In this document: one piece after another, positions 45,501-57,058 of the stretch
Position numbering within the stretch: the stretch's first letter is position 1
How the letters are laid out: each line of letters opens with the position of its first letter
Source of the DNA: Asterias amurensis
Taxonomy: Eukaryota > Echinodermata > Asteroidea > Forcipulatida > Asteriidae
Direction of reading: 5' to 3'
Assembly: GCF_032118995.1 (NCBI RefSeq)
Contig: NC_092665.1
Location: 14,652,012 to 14,716,011, forward strand
Length of the DNA stretch: 64,000 nt
Notes under the pieces: generated by a model
Database searches by the model: none
The model's input: the letters and a program-made list of their open reading frames with translations, nothing else
Told to the model about the DNA's origin: nothing
Program-made: the position numbers and the translations under genes

Positions 45501-47491
45501 TCTTTCGTTGTATTAGTTGCAATTTTGTGAATTAGCCATTTTTGATTGTTGGGTTAAAGCCATTGGACCCTTTCGGAACAGAAAAAACAAAAAAAGATCA
45601 CAGATTTACAAATAATTTACAGGGTTTACAGAAGGTAATGGTGAAAGACTTCTCTTGAAATATTAGTCCATGAAATGCTTTACTTTTTGAGAAAACGGTA
45701 AAACAATATAAATTCTCGTTAACGAGAATTACGGATTTGTTATAAACACATGTCATGACACGGCGAAACGCGCGAAAACAGGAGTGGGTTTTCCCGTTAT
45801 TTTCTTACGACTCCGATGTCCGATTGAGCCTAAATTTCCAAGTTGTGATACACGAAGTGTGGGACTTGGACAATACTGTTTACCGAAAGTGTATAATGGC
45901 TTTAACTTTCTGGATGAACTTGCGGGGGAGGTTGACCTAGTCTTGCTCACCTCTGTCCAGACGTTTACGCTTTAAAAATAGCTGAGCGACAAATTGCAAC
46001 AAGATGGGAGTGACATTGAGGCGAGGTGTACTCCAGTTTGTCTGAAGTCTGCTTAGTGTCAAAATGAACGGACATAAAGGCACTGGGCCTAATTTTATAA
46101 GGCATGTAAGCAAAACAACTCACAGTCACAATCACACAAAAAACACCATTGCTTAGCAAAAATAGTTAACATTCAGAAACCACAGTTACCCTTGCAGCAA
46201 CTGCCGGTCATTTCTTGCTAGCCAAGAAATTGGCTAAGCAGATTTGTTTTCAATTTAAGCTTGCTCCTCTACACAGTAACAATACTTACGTATTTTACCG
46301 CAATCGAAATACTTTATAGTGGCCTAAAGTCACCTCTTACTTGACCACATAGTTTGGTGAGTTTTTAAAATTAACTCGTCCTTTAAAAACTTACTCCCCC
46401 TTTCGAGATTTAAAATAAAATAAACTGTGTAGTTGTTATGTTCTCAAAACAATGTCTAGAATATAGGCCTACTCCTATCTCGTTGTATAAGCCAAACGTA
46501 ACCATTATTGTTATACAAACCTTACTTAAACTCTCATTTTGTATCACAAACTTATGCCGCCGGAACTTTGATCAGAAAGTAATTTACGAAGAAACAAAAA
46601 GTCTCATCCATTGTTTAAGAAGAGCTTTCCAAGATGACTGATGGGGGGATTTACGGAAGAGGAAACACTTAAAACAAAGAAAACAATGTCTAGCCTCAGG
46701 ATCATTAATCAAAACAAGTGGATGTACCGCTGAGACACGTTGACAACCCGTCAGCCATTGAGTGACACACGGAGGAAAGAGCAGTGTCACTTGGCTCTTG
46801 AGTTTGTTGTCGATAGATCTGCGCATCACACCAGGTTTCGAGAAATTATTGTGTTAAGCCCCACGAGTATGATTAAGCGTGAGTGATCGAGTGCCATTTG
46901 ACATGTGTTTATCCTGTTTGTAGACGGTTGCGTCACACGCGTCCGCATGGGTTTTACGTTGTTTCGAACGCGTCCGCTTTTGGTTGAAAACGCAGACAAA
47001 ATCGCATAGGCCATGTTCCATACTGTCTTTAAAGGCACTTGACACTATTGGTAACTACTCAAAATAATTGTTAGCATAAAACCTTACTTGGTAACGAGTA
47101 ATGGAGAGCTTTTGATGGTATAAAACTTTGTAAGAAACGGCTCCCTCTGAAGTAGTATAGTTTTCGAGAAATAAGAAATTTTCCACGAATTTGATTTCAA
47201 GACTGGTCTTTGACAATTACCAATAGTGTCCAGCTTGTTAATAGTATCTTAAGAACACTCTGGAGGCTTGTAACCCTCTATAAAAAAAAATAACAATCGT
47301 TTTATAATCCGTGACACATTGTCTAAAAAAAATGACTCTTCACTTACCAGTCTTCTGGAGTTCTCTGGCTGTTCCTTCTTCTTTTTCTTCTTCTCGCACT
47401 TCTTACTTCCTTCCGATAACTTGGAGGAGTGCTTGACGAAAGACAACCAGCTTCCCCGGGGATCGACCCGCGCGCCACCCTCTTCCATGTC
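39563..47491 (-). CDS. C1QTNF12: Adipolin (C1QTNF12/FAM132)-like secreted C1q protein, ends missing
   Basis: Homologue of adipolin/CTRP12 and erythroferrone, secreted hormones with a short collagen stretch and a C-terminal C1q/TNF-like domain. Exons in order: 47491-47348, 44087-43970, 42674-42634, 41353-41198, 40516-40314, 39641-39563 (all GT-AG, phases consistent, 247 codons). Exon 1 here carries SWLSFVKH and a run of lysines ([12 protein letters not shown]). The next has [13 protein letters not shown] then [15 protein letters not shown]. The 41-bp micro-exon gives [14 protein letters not shown]. Then come [47 protein letters not shown] and [20 protein letters not shown], which follow mammalian adipolin closely. 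The signal-peptide exon (upstream, above 47.5 kb) and the last C1q exon (below 39.56 kb) were not found. Adipolin fits better than erythroferrone, but the ancestral gene may predate that split. Confidence 0.85.
40065..40245. mobile_element. Foldback element with AAGGCCGAGTCA ends, in a C1q-gene intron
   Basis: AAGGCCGAGTCAAACTGCAG and CTGCAGTGTGACTCGGCCTT are near-perfect inverted ends. The arms continue through AACGATAACGATCA and GAATGCATTCTATTGGTTGA. It begins 69 bp past the end of exon 40516-40314, in the intron. Confidence 0.8.
41354..42633. other. Intron of the adipolin-like gene
   Basis: Contains a 121-codon plus-strand ORF (41730-42095) with no recognised family and, from 42255 to 42375, an AAC/CAAA-rich low-complexity tract. 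No exon seen beyond those listed for the gene. Confidence 0.5.
43572..43918 (-). mobile_element. TTAA foldback MITE family A, copy 5, with perfect 38-bp central palindrome
   Basis: TTAAGGCACTGGACACT at the left; right end truncated at GACAATTACCAAAG. The centre 43744-43781 is a perfect palindrome with CACGCGTG at its middle. It ends about 50 bp before the adipolin-like exon 44087-43970. Confidence 0.75.
44088..45553. other. Intron of the adipolin-like gene, largely unassigned
   Basis: Nothing recognised. Two similar short segments mention CAAAATGGCCGCCT (44850 and 45398) followed by AACCAACCA-like runs and a shared TTGCCC.AACTCGT phrase, so part of the region is an old duplication. Confidence 0.4.
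45554..45905 (+). mobile_element. TTAA foldback MITE family B, copy 3
   Basis: Very close to the 11112 copy over most of its length, including TCTCGTTAACGAGA, but lacks about 20-25 bp near position 45840. TTAA at both ends. Confidence 0.8.
47029..47232. mobile_element. TTAA foldback MITE family A, internally deleted
   Basis: TTAAAGGCACTTGACACTAT at the left, TCAAGACTGGTCTTTGACAA then CCAATAGTGTCCAG at the right. The central hairpin and most of the second arm are gone. It ends about 115 bp from the exon ending at 47348. Confidence 0.65.
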
Positions 47492-47676
47492 CTGCAAAAA
47501 AAGGGTCAAAAGGTCAGATGAGGACACTTAAAGGAAAAATAAACAAAGCTTAAATGGACATGAGAAATTATATGGTCCAAATTACAATGAGGTAACTTTA
47601 GAAAACCCTCCATTCCAAACTTCACAACAATTAGACGAACTTCGAAAACAGAATGTAACACTTTGTTGGTATAAAG

Positions 47677-47848
47677 CAGGCATGATACTTCACGGAGGCA
47701 ACGAAGGCGATTGCCTTCATGCCCTCGGCCAATGCCTTGGTGCCCTTGAAATGCTACAGTGGACATTTTCAATTTGTTCATAGGGTACCCTTTACCAAGG
47801 AGACGATGCGTCGGTGCCGAAACAAAAACAAAGCATACAGGTCTGAAA
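47677..47848 (-). mobile_element. Foldback family D
   Basis: TTCACGGAGGCAACGAAGGC to AAAGCATACAGGTCTGAAA. Confidence 0.65.
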
Positions 47849-48694
47849 GCTTTTTTTTTTTTTTTTTACATAATCACTTTTACTTGAGGGCACGCGTTAC
47901 AAAATCTTTTAAAATACAACAGCAACAACAAACATACAAATGCACTTTCTCTGGCAAAAAAGTTATCATTAAGTAAGTATAAAATCATGTTCCTTCTGTA
48001 ATACCTGAATTGTATATTTAAATAAAACCCAGTAAGTTGTAGAAGTTACCGATAGCAAGTGTTCAAGTTGTATTAAGTCTTGACGGTCTTTTGGGCCGGC
48101 CGGCTATGGCGGCCAAGTGCTGGCAAGCACTTAATGGGCACCGTAGGCAGAACATTGCTGTCTAAAATGTTTTAAGAACAACACCTTTCTTGAGGTATCG
48201 GCTGCCTATAATTCCGGGGTTGCCGGATTTTGCCGCGTGTTTCGCAAGAGGCGAGAAATCACTAAACTTAGCGACCATTTTAATTCGTTTTTAATAATTA
48301 CGATAATCTTGATGTAGAGCCTTAAGCAACAATTTTAAACACAATTTGTGACCCGTCGGGCTCGGCACGCGACCGGTCAAAAAGTGAGAACCCACAGCCT
48401 TGGCCTGCAGCCATGTTGATGTCAACAAAGATTCAAGGTGTATTTTGTGGTCATGTCCAATACCAAATAATAATTCTGATCGGGGCCTATATACTTTTTT
48501 TTGCTTTCGGGCAAAAGTGCTCAGAATGAAAGCTCTTCTTTGTTTAGTAGCCAACTACAAGTTTCATACTCAAACCTTGCAAACTAACAATAACAATAAT
48601 TAGCAAACTGTCGGTTTATAAACAACACATTTTTGGTTGAACAAAATTATTTACTAGAGTGGGGCTTGAACCTGCGACCTTTGGACTGAACGAC

Positions 48695-49013
48695 GTCCTC
48701 TTCGTAAAGAACAAAGGAATTTGAAAATTTCTACTGGAAATTTTCAAGGACACAAAGGCAAATGACCAGGGGCTTGGAGGCAATCGCCTTCGTTGCCTAT
48801 GTGAAGTAATATCAGGCCTGCCGTAAATTTTTAGCAAACTCGTCCTAACTTAGGATTAATCTCAGGACTTTAGGACTAGTTAAGTTCCGTCTTCTTAGAA
48901 GTTGGGACACATTGAACTCATTCTAAGTTATGACGAGTTACTCGTCCTAAACTCGAGTTACTCGTCCTAAACTCAAGATGGGTTTAATCCCAGCGTTTCG
49001 TGAAATCGGCTTC
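48695..49013. mobile_element. Family D fragment joined to family C
   Basis: GGCAATCGCCTTCGTTGCC and ATATCAGGCCTGCC (48695-48828) run into AACTCGTCCTAACTTAGGAT ... GTTTCGTGAAATCGGCTTC (48824-49013). Confidence 0.55.
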
Positions 49014-49880
49014 AGCCTTCAACCTTCAACCATGGATGTAGAAACCTCCATGCTTTTAACTAAAGTAATTTCGAGTATTATTCTGACCGATCAAACAGTG
49101 TCACAACCTCTCGCCGTATTGAAGAGAGAAAACAACTGACACAAACAACCACCAAAACAGTGTCAAAGTTCCCCACCTTTTCATCACGCACCGCACCCAC
49201 CGTGGCGAACCCGTGCAATTAGTAGTCGAGATCAGTCAACTTTTAACCGGCCACCGACACAAAACATACCCGGGTTGAGGATTCCAACGACCCCGTGCAG
49301 TCTCCCCCCGACACAGTGGCTCACTCGGACGTCCCGTGTCGATCCAAATTAAGGGTAGCACCAATTATCGCAGCAATACGCGTAATTAATGGTCAGTGTT
49401 TCCGTGTTACCTTTTGCAGGCACTAACCCCTGGGGAGTTCTGTGACAATTTTTCCCCCACTCAATCTTCCTGTCGTTCTCTGCGGTAGGCCGGTAAACCA
49501 TGGGTAAACCATTAATGGTGTAGTACTCACAGTCTCCGGTAGTGGGATTTAATAGTGTTATGGGAAAGGGAACACGCCGATTTCCCAAAACGTATTCTCA
49601 GAATGAAGATCGATCTTGATAACTTCATCTGCGAGATTAAAATCTTTGTACAAAATTGCAAACGTCATGCTGCTAACGAAACGTCGATTTTGAATAAATC
49701 AGTCAATGTCATAATATTTAACGGCAGCAGTATTGACTCAACGAAAACGGTGTCTTGTGTGGATGGTTTGCTTTTCAGTTTGGTTCAAAGATTCACAATT
49801 TAGACAATAACCAAGTTGAAACAAACGCTCTTCTGCACTGAGTTTTATAAACTTATCAACTAATATTTTGAATTGACCTT
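49014..49880. other. Unassigned; contains a Cys-containing minus ORF
   Basis: Minus ORF 49588-49349 (79 codons, starts MGNRRVPFPITLLNPTTGDC, ends YCCDNWCYP) has a plausible composition but no recognised family, no signal peptide and no clear splice partner. I treat it as unproven. Confidence 0.25.
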
Positions 49881-49883
49881 TTT

Positions 49884-50060
49884 AATATGCACATGACGAC
49901 ATTTGGGTGGGGCGCCCTCTTCAGCTAGAGCTCAAAAGAAAGTTGCTCATTGTCCCACCCAGTATGCCTTGCGTACAAACATGCGCGTTTGCCATTCTTG
50001 CATCTTAGTTTTATATCCAAAATGGCGGCGTGGTGACGTCATTGCACGCAGAAAGTCCAT
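49884..50060. mobile_element. Foldback-like element (ATGCACATGACG ... GTGACGTCATTGCA)
   Basis: ATGCACATGACGACATTT at the left and GGTGACGTCATTGCACGC at the right, with GGGGCGCCCTCTTCAGCTAG, CAAAATGGCGGCG inside. Related to 61527-61684. Confidence 0.5.
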
Positions 50061-53000
50061 GAAGTCAGTTTTGACGGCTGTGGTTGACAACAAAAGGTTA
50101 CCGGTGCCAATGTAACATGACTCCCGCACCCACTTTCCGTGTCAATAGTGTCAAAACGTGTCGTTCCCAATTTGAACTCACAAATTGTTGAGACAAAAGA
50201 TAACTGCAAGATTTCGTGGCTGTCTATTTAAGCTTTGTTTCTAAGGGCAGGCCTTGTTGTTTACTCTGACAGACTTTAAATCTTAAGATTACTAATAATG
50301 CTTGTATGACAAGTCTGAGATCGGTTTAATCATTGAGGAAGGAACATACAATTAATTGACTCACTGCCCCTATAATGCCAAGGGTGTGAAGTAATTCAAT
50401 TGATGTTAAAACTCAACCCCACGTGTCTCTTAAAGTCAATCATTGTCTTACAATGTGTGACTTGTACTGTCACTTTGTAAGTTCACAAAGAACACATTTT
50501 CAACATCATCACCATCTGAGAGTGTTATTACAAAATCTGTAAAAAAACAAAAACGCCAGAAGTCTGTTTTGGCAGAGTCATCAAGCAACCCTTGGTTTTG
50601 AATGAGTTGGACAATTCTGGGGAAACTGGCGCCGAGACTAATGACGACTGGATTGTTCAACAGGATGTGCTTGTGATGATGCACACGGGGGCAATTCAAG
50701 GGAATCGGTAGCCTTGTCCCAAGGCTGTTAACGCAAGCAGCCCGCTTTGAATTCACCACGTTTTAGCATGAATCACACGTTGGACGACGACGAAACTGCA
50801 CGGTGGTGCATGCAATACTTAATATGCGGTATACCGTGCGGGGTCGAAGAATGGTTTTTCAACCTCGTACAACGAAGCCGAAAGACATTTTATTGGCTGA
50901 GATGTGTGTGTGGTGCGTATACACACGTGCGCACTACCATTGTTTGACCTTATTGTGGAGTACGCACAGAGGTCAAAATGTAAAGAAAATGTCTCAGTGT
51001 CACAAATTACATTCTATACTAGTGACTGTGTGTGGAATGTACTCAAGTCTGAATGCAAAACCGAGGAACTTTGGTCTGTGTTGTTCTCACTTGACACGAC
51101 AACGGTGAACAATAGGGGTTTTATATACAACCAAAGAACAACACCACATCTATTACTACAGAGAGATAGTCGAGAAAGCGATCTGCGACAAACAAACAGA
51201 CGAGAGAATGGGCAAGAGTCCTTCGACCAACAACACAAGGTCAACCAAGCAAGCCAACCACACTCTAATCAAATGTCGGATTTTCCTTCAAAAAATAAAA
51301 AATAAGGCCTGCGGAAAGGGGTGAAACAACATTCTACAACCATATGGCCTTCGATAACAAAAATAAGCACCATTTTAGTGTGATTTTTAAAAGTCAAGTC
51401 TTAATTTATTGGCTCGTTACCAAACCCCTGTTACTCACGCTGCTGCTCGTTTTCCACCCCAATGTACGCCAATCGTACAAGGCTTATTAATTACGAGAAC
51501 ATGTAGTGTAATCGGTGAGACTAGCCGTTGTGGCGACACCATCTAAACCGGTTCCTCTCGCCAGCTTTTACTTCCTGTTCTTGTTAGGGATGGGTCCCCC
51601 TCACGGAGTCAGGGGGCGCGCTGTCGGCAGACCCGAGGGGAAGATATTGCACTCATTATCCTGTGAAATGTCAAGGTGCTCCGTGTTTTTTTAGGAACTC
51701 TTGAAAGTTTAAATAGTTCCACCAGTTCAGTTCAACTAGTTTTCTTCCTCCATGGTTCATCATAGAGCACAGCAAAGTCATTGCTCCGAGTTCACGAAGT
51801 TCTTGTTAGCTCTTGAGTTCTTGTTAGGCTCGTATCCCCCTCACGTAGGCGGGGGGGGGGCATTGTGGGGGGGGGGGGAGGGGGCAGGTGCTTCGTGATG
51901 TTAGGACCTCTTGAAAGTTTTTAAATGATTAGGGGTCATGAAGGGTCATGAACTTTGATCTCCATAGTTGACTTCAACCGTTATTGGAATGGTCAGTCGC
52001 CCCTCTCCGATCTAGATTTCATAAAATCCGCAAAGAATCCGCTAAGAACGCTTCACGGAATATTATCTTCAGATAATAAACCACAAGGGAAACTGACTAC
52101 GATTTTGGGTTGAACAAAAGCGGGATTTTAACCAACGACATCCGGATTGACGTGCCTGCGCTTTCTACTCTCTAGCCATATATTGGCAGTCACCCTATTA
52201 CTTGTTCGGAGACTGTATGCTCACTGGGGACAGTTTGAGGAATTGCCTTAAAGTCAGGCTATACGCCGATGCCCCCCCCCCCCCCCTCCACCACCGAAAC
52301 AACCAATTCTTGGGATGACAGACACAAATTCGCCCTACAAAAAGGTTCCAACCAGGCTATTTCATTCTGGGTAACCACATACATAGCTGCTATGTGAACA
52401 GCCCCCAAGAAATATTCCGGACAGGTTGACTGACATGGAGTCACAGTCAGGTCACGTCGATCCCCAACGTAACTGTCCGTCAAACGGGCCCTGACACCCG
52501 GCGAGGCCCTGTCCACAAAACTGTAAAACCGGATTACACATTTTTTTTTTACGGAGAAATATTATATTCACTGAGTGCAATCTGGTGAATTCCCAAACTT
52601 ATTTATAAACTTCCTAAGATTTCTTCTTATGCCTCATTTAGCAAGTAAAACACAAACACGCGACGGCATTTGTTGTGACTGGTGCCCCACTAATTGTTTA
52701 CGGAATTATGTTCACTGAGTGAAATGGACGAATTCCAAACTAATAAAAAACTTCCAAAGATTTGGTTACACCTCATTTAGCAATTAAAACACAAACACAT
52801 GCCGGCAGAGCCAAATAATGCATCAAGCCTGTAAGCACAAAAGCTTTATAAGCGCAGAACAGTATTGCTTAGCAGAAACAGGTTACCAGCCAAAGTCAAG
52901 TTTGCATTGATGTGGCTGGTGCCCGATTCAATGTTTTGCTGAGCAGATAAATATCTGCTTAACAGCTTTAAGGAGTTTCGCTCTCCTGGTTTTCTCCGTT

Positions 53001-55060
53001 GGGCTGTTTGTAACAGCGAATTGTGAACGTATTTGGACGTTTGAAATAATTCTGACTATAGACGTTTGTTGAGATTGTATACCCCAAAAGAGGTAATAAA
53101 TGCCACTGGTTTCATTCAGAAATGTGTAGCCAATTTGACTGGGTCTCGGGACAAACTGTTGTTGACTGAGGGTGCAGTGGTTTGAAACACAGTGGATTTG
53201 TCTGCCAGTTTGAATCGCGTGCCCCGCTAGCAACAATTGAGTCAAAAAACTACCGCGCCGGTCATATCGCATGAAATGTAAAACGCTACTGGCGAATAGA
53301 AGTTTTACAACAACCCGAGAAAATCCGACATGTACGAATTGAATACCTCGGAACGCCTATACCGTCAACCAGGCGCTTGTCAAGGGCAGTGTATTATATT
53401 AAGGCAGAGCCAAAATGTTGCATTGAGGCATGTAAACACACGAGTTTGGCACTTGATGGGGTTTGTTTGAGAAGGGAGAGATTTGGAAAGGCTTCGTTCA
53501 TGAAATCATGGTGGTCCGGAGGGGCAGAACACGATTCACCGGGGATTGGAGGGCAAGCGCCACGATCGAGCCGCCGTGGCGACAGCGTGACGACAGACTA
53601 CGATGATGCCTCGCAGCTACCACAAAACCCAGGCAAGCGTTTTCTGGTGGTATAACCGATATATAAAAAAAAACTCGGCTTGTTATCAAAAGATAATGCT
53701 TTCTTGCTCTTTTTGGGGGGGACAAAAGTTTGACCTCCTTTTTTGTATTCTTGCCGCCACAGGTAAGAGGTTATAGTTTTGACAGTTTGTGCCCCCGTCG
53801 CTGCTATAAATGACCAACGTTTGCCGAGATGTTGTAATGACGAATAAGGGGGGAAAGTACATTTCAGTCTGGCATATGAAGTCTTTGTCAAAGATTGCTC
53901 CTTGTAAATCGTGCAGGTTCGAACATGGTATATACATGTACAAGGTGCATGTTTTGCAAGGTACAATTTGACTTTGTCAAATTGCTTCTGCAAAGCATGC
54001 AAGATCCATACACAATACGCTCTAGTCTTGGGACAAGGTTTTACTGGCGTTTCCCACATGCCGCTATGCCGCAATAAATCACCATTCAAAGCATTGCAAA
54101 TTACTTAAAACAAATGATGACCATTAAACTAACATTGTATTAAGAGCACTGGATATCTGTTGATATTATAACATATTGTTAGGAACGACCCTTTAAAGTG
54201 ACGTACTCAACCTCAAACCATGTGGATTCAAATTTTAAATTGATATTTCTTAGTTGTACACTTTAATTTAAGGTTTGACACATTGATAAAATATTCCATT
54301 GATTTGTGGTAGTTGTGCACTGCATGTTACATGCATTTTGTGCAATATTGTCCTTGCAATGTCATGCGAAAGTTGTGTGTGTACGTGTATCTCAGTTTGG
54401 AAAAAAACATATGTAGCTTTTAGTGCCCGTTAGCAATGTAATATCATCATAAGGCCGTACGACAATTCAGAGGTGATGCCGCGTGGGTTTGCTATTGTTG
54501 TGTATAGTCTCCGCCACCAGCTTGAATAGGAGACTACATCACCGAGAACTCAGGGCGTCCGAATGTCTGAATTAGAGGCGGGATTTTACCTTGAACGCAC
54601 CGGATGGATGAACGGCGGACCGCGCTGATTCTTGAAATCGTTCACATTTTGACTCATCGTAATTGTCTGGCGGGGACACTCTGCTCATTTCGAGAACAAA
54701 AAATATGGCGACATGATGATGTTGATATAGAATGGTTATAAAACCAATGGTCCAAGGTTGTCTGTTTTAGATCTTTCCTTTCTTTAGATTTCTCTGAATT
54801 TCCCTCTCATCCCTCAGACTCCCAATCAGGACGAGAAATCCTTGATGGTGTTGACTGTAATTCAGCCATGTGTACAAAATATTCACAACAAAAGAATCTC
54901 CTCTCTGATTGCTACACGCGGGGCTGGATGAATATTTTTCAAATGTCATTATCGTTTATATGGGAATGGAAAAGAAACATAGAGAGGAGAAAATCAACCA
55001 CGGGTAAAATATTAAGAAGAGATTGGTGTTGGGAAAATCCTTTAGTTTGAATCAATGTTT
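50061..55060. other. Five kb without a supported gene
   Basis: Contains ORFs of 133 codons (50904-51305, plus) and 163 codons (54089-53598, minus) with no recognised family, G-rich (51851-51890) and C-rich (52272-52286) runs, and a SINE/tRNA-like fragment at about 52120-52170. Short phrases at 52860-52900 (TTGCTTAGCAGAAACAGGTT, ACCAGCCAAAG) belong to a repeat also seen near 905-940 and 41500. Confidence 0.5.
51851..51890 (+). repeat. G-run cluster (possible G-quadruplex)
   Basis: Ten G, then about twelve G, then five G within 40 bp. Confidence 0.8.
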
Positions 55061-55084
55061 TGCTCCTGGTTGCTGACAAAACTT

Positions 55085-55303
55085 GTCTCCACTCAATTAT
55101 TTGAATTGAATTCGAGACCTCAGCTGAGGTCTCCGAATTCAAGGCATCTGAAAGCACACAACTAGTTCGACAAGGGTGTTTCTTCTTCCATTATTCTCTC
55201 ACAACTTCAACGATCAATTGAGTTCATATTTTCACATGTTGAGATACACCAAATGAAAAAAAGACTGGTATTTGACAATTACTAAAGGTGCCCAGTGCCT
55301 TAA
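55085..55303. mobile_element. TTAA foldback MITE family A, right half
   Basis: Central palindrome GAGACCTCAGCTGAGGTCTC, then ACAAGGGTGTTTCTTCTTCC and AAAGGTGCCCAGTGCCTTAA. The left arm is lost. Confidence 0.65.
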
Positions 55304-55499
55304 ACCCGTTACACTGGTATCCCTGCTTTATATAGATGGTGACCCTGTATATAGATGGTGACCCTGTATTGGTCTACGGTTGTTGAACTTTGACCTTTTT
55401 AAACAAGTACCTGATACGAGTATCGAAGAATTTGTTCACATGCAGCGAACGGAACACCTGACAAACCGAGAACATGGTATGTGCCACGTGTGTACAGAT

Positions 55500-55725
55500 T
55501 CACCAATTTATGCAAATATGCAATTATGGTTTTCGCATAATGAAAATTATTCATGACATGTTTTTTTCCTGTTATGGTTTATGAATGATGCATAATGCAT
55601 TTGAGGTTTATGCAATATGCATGTGAATTCTTGTCCATATGCAAATTATTTGTGTTGGCTTGCGCAAGTACATGAATGCATTTGCATATTTTCTGAATAA
55701 CGCTGAATATGCATAAAAACTTCAC
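55500..55725. other. Cluster of octamer (ATGCAAAT) and ATGCAT motifs
   Basis: ATGCAAAT at 55510-55517 and 55639-55646, its reverse complement at 55680-55687, plus several TATGCAATATGCAT-type near matches. Confidence 0.5.
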
Positions 55726-55947
55726 ATCGTGATTATTATAGGCCTACCACGGTATGTTCAGTGGCATGGCACAGTTGTCCCTGGTATTGTAACTCAATAA
55801 AGGCATACCATCAGTCCCCGGTTTGTCCTTCACCCAAAACCGCAGCTTACGAAATCCAAAATTAAAAATTTCCCCAACGATTCCTAGGAGAGGAATAACT
55901 CTCGGCGAGTATTTATTGAGGCAGGTGGGAAAGTACGCCTTGACTTT

Positions 55948-56100
55948 AGACTTGACTCAAGTCCCAATCCCGTGAGAGTCCGTTTATTTTTAAAACACGT
56001 CAGGAAACTCGCACAACCTGCGTGCATCGGGACCACAATAGCTACAACATACATCTTGACGGCGGGTATGCTTAGGGACTGGGACTTGAATCAAGTCTAG
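55948..56100. mobile_element. Foldback family L (AGACTTGACTCAAGTC), copy 1
   Basis: AGACTTGACTCAAGTCCCAA at the left and GGGACTTGAATCAAGTCTAG at the right; each end is itself palindromic. Confidence 0.75.
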
Positions 56101-56210
56101 CCTTGACTTGACTTCTATTCTAACTCCTACTGCTAAAATTCAATTTGAGAAACAACTTCCCATCGGTCAAAGGCTAAAGAGAAAACACAAGGAATCTCAA
56201 ATGAACTTTC

Positions 56211-56380
56211 TTAAAGGCAGTGGCCACTGTTGGTAATTGATCCAAATAATTATTAGAATTTTTTTACTTGGTAACAAGAAATGGAGAGCTGTTGATAGTA
56301 TAAAACATTGTGAGAAACGGCTCCCTCTGATGAAGTAACGTAGTTTTTGAGAAAGGGGTAGTTTCTCACTCAAATATTTA
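56211..56380. mobile_element. TTAA foldback MITE family A, left part
   Basis: TTAAAGGCAGTGGCCACTGT, then GAAACGGCTCCCTCTGATGA; truncated before the central hairpin. Confidence 0.65.
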
Positions 56381-56888
56381 AAGACTTCCAGCGATCATCT
56401 TTATCATCTAGTGATGTTTCAGATTCGTGGAAATTTGTCAGGTCTGTTTAGCGAATCCTACATTTTGTCTTAAAAAACACAATGGCATAGACTTTACCTA
56501 GTCCGTCTACAGAACATCCCCAAACATAGATTAGTGTTCCTAATGTGTGAACATATCCATAACTTCCCGTGGGGAGAAGGAAGAGACTTGTTCGAGTTTG
56601 ATGTAAGTTGTAATCCTCCTTTCAGCACGGCCATTCTTTCCCCCAATACTCCTTGAGCAGCGTGTCATCGGGGGATATACGCCCTTGGGAGCCCCATGGC
56701 CCTAATCCTTTCCCGTGAAAGGAAGCGCCACAACTACTGCTCGGAAATTTGATTTGCACTGGGGCTCGAGAAATGGTGTCAAGTAGCACATGGGTGCACA
56801 ATATGACAACGACTGTTAACATCAAAGTATTGTTTTTGGAGGAAGAAAAATACACAACAAAAGACACTCCGTTTACATTATTCAAGGA

Positions 56889-57058
56889 CTGTAGGCCTAT
56901 GCTTCGTTTTTGGAAAAGGGCAATTTCTCCTTTGGTAAAGGGCACCCTAAAACTAAGGAAATTTTACATTTCTACAGAGCATTTTCAAAGGTATCACTAT
57001 CAAGGCATTGACCAGGGGGCATGGAGGCAATCGCTTTCGTTGCCTCCGTGAAGACCTG
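56889..57058 (+). mobile_element. Foldback family D
   Basis: GTAGGCCTATGCTTCGTTTT to GCAATCGCTTTCGTTGCCTC. Confidence 0.65.

Noticed and set aside
49349..49588. 79-codon Cys-containing minus ORF as the adipolin first exon or a small secreted protein
   Set aside because: It ends in its own stop codon, lacks a signal peptide and has no recognised family.
50904..51305. 133-codon plus ORF
   Set aside because: No family, no splice context, low-complexity Gln/Asn/Arg end; likely chance.
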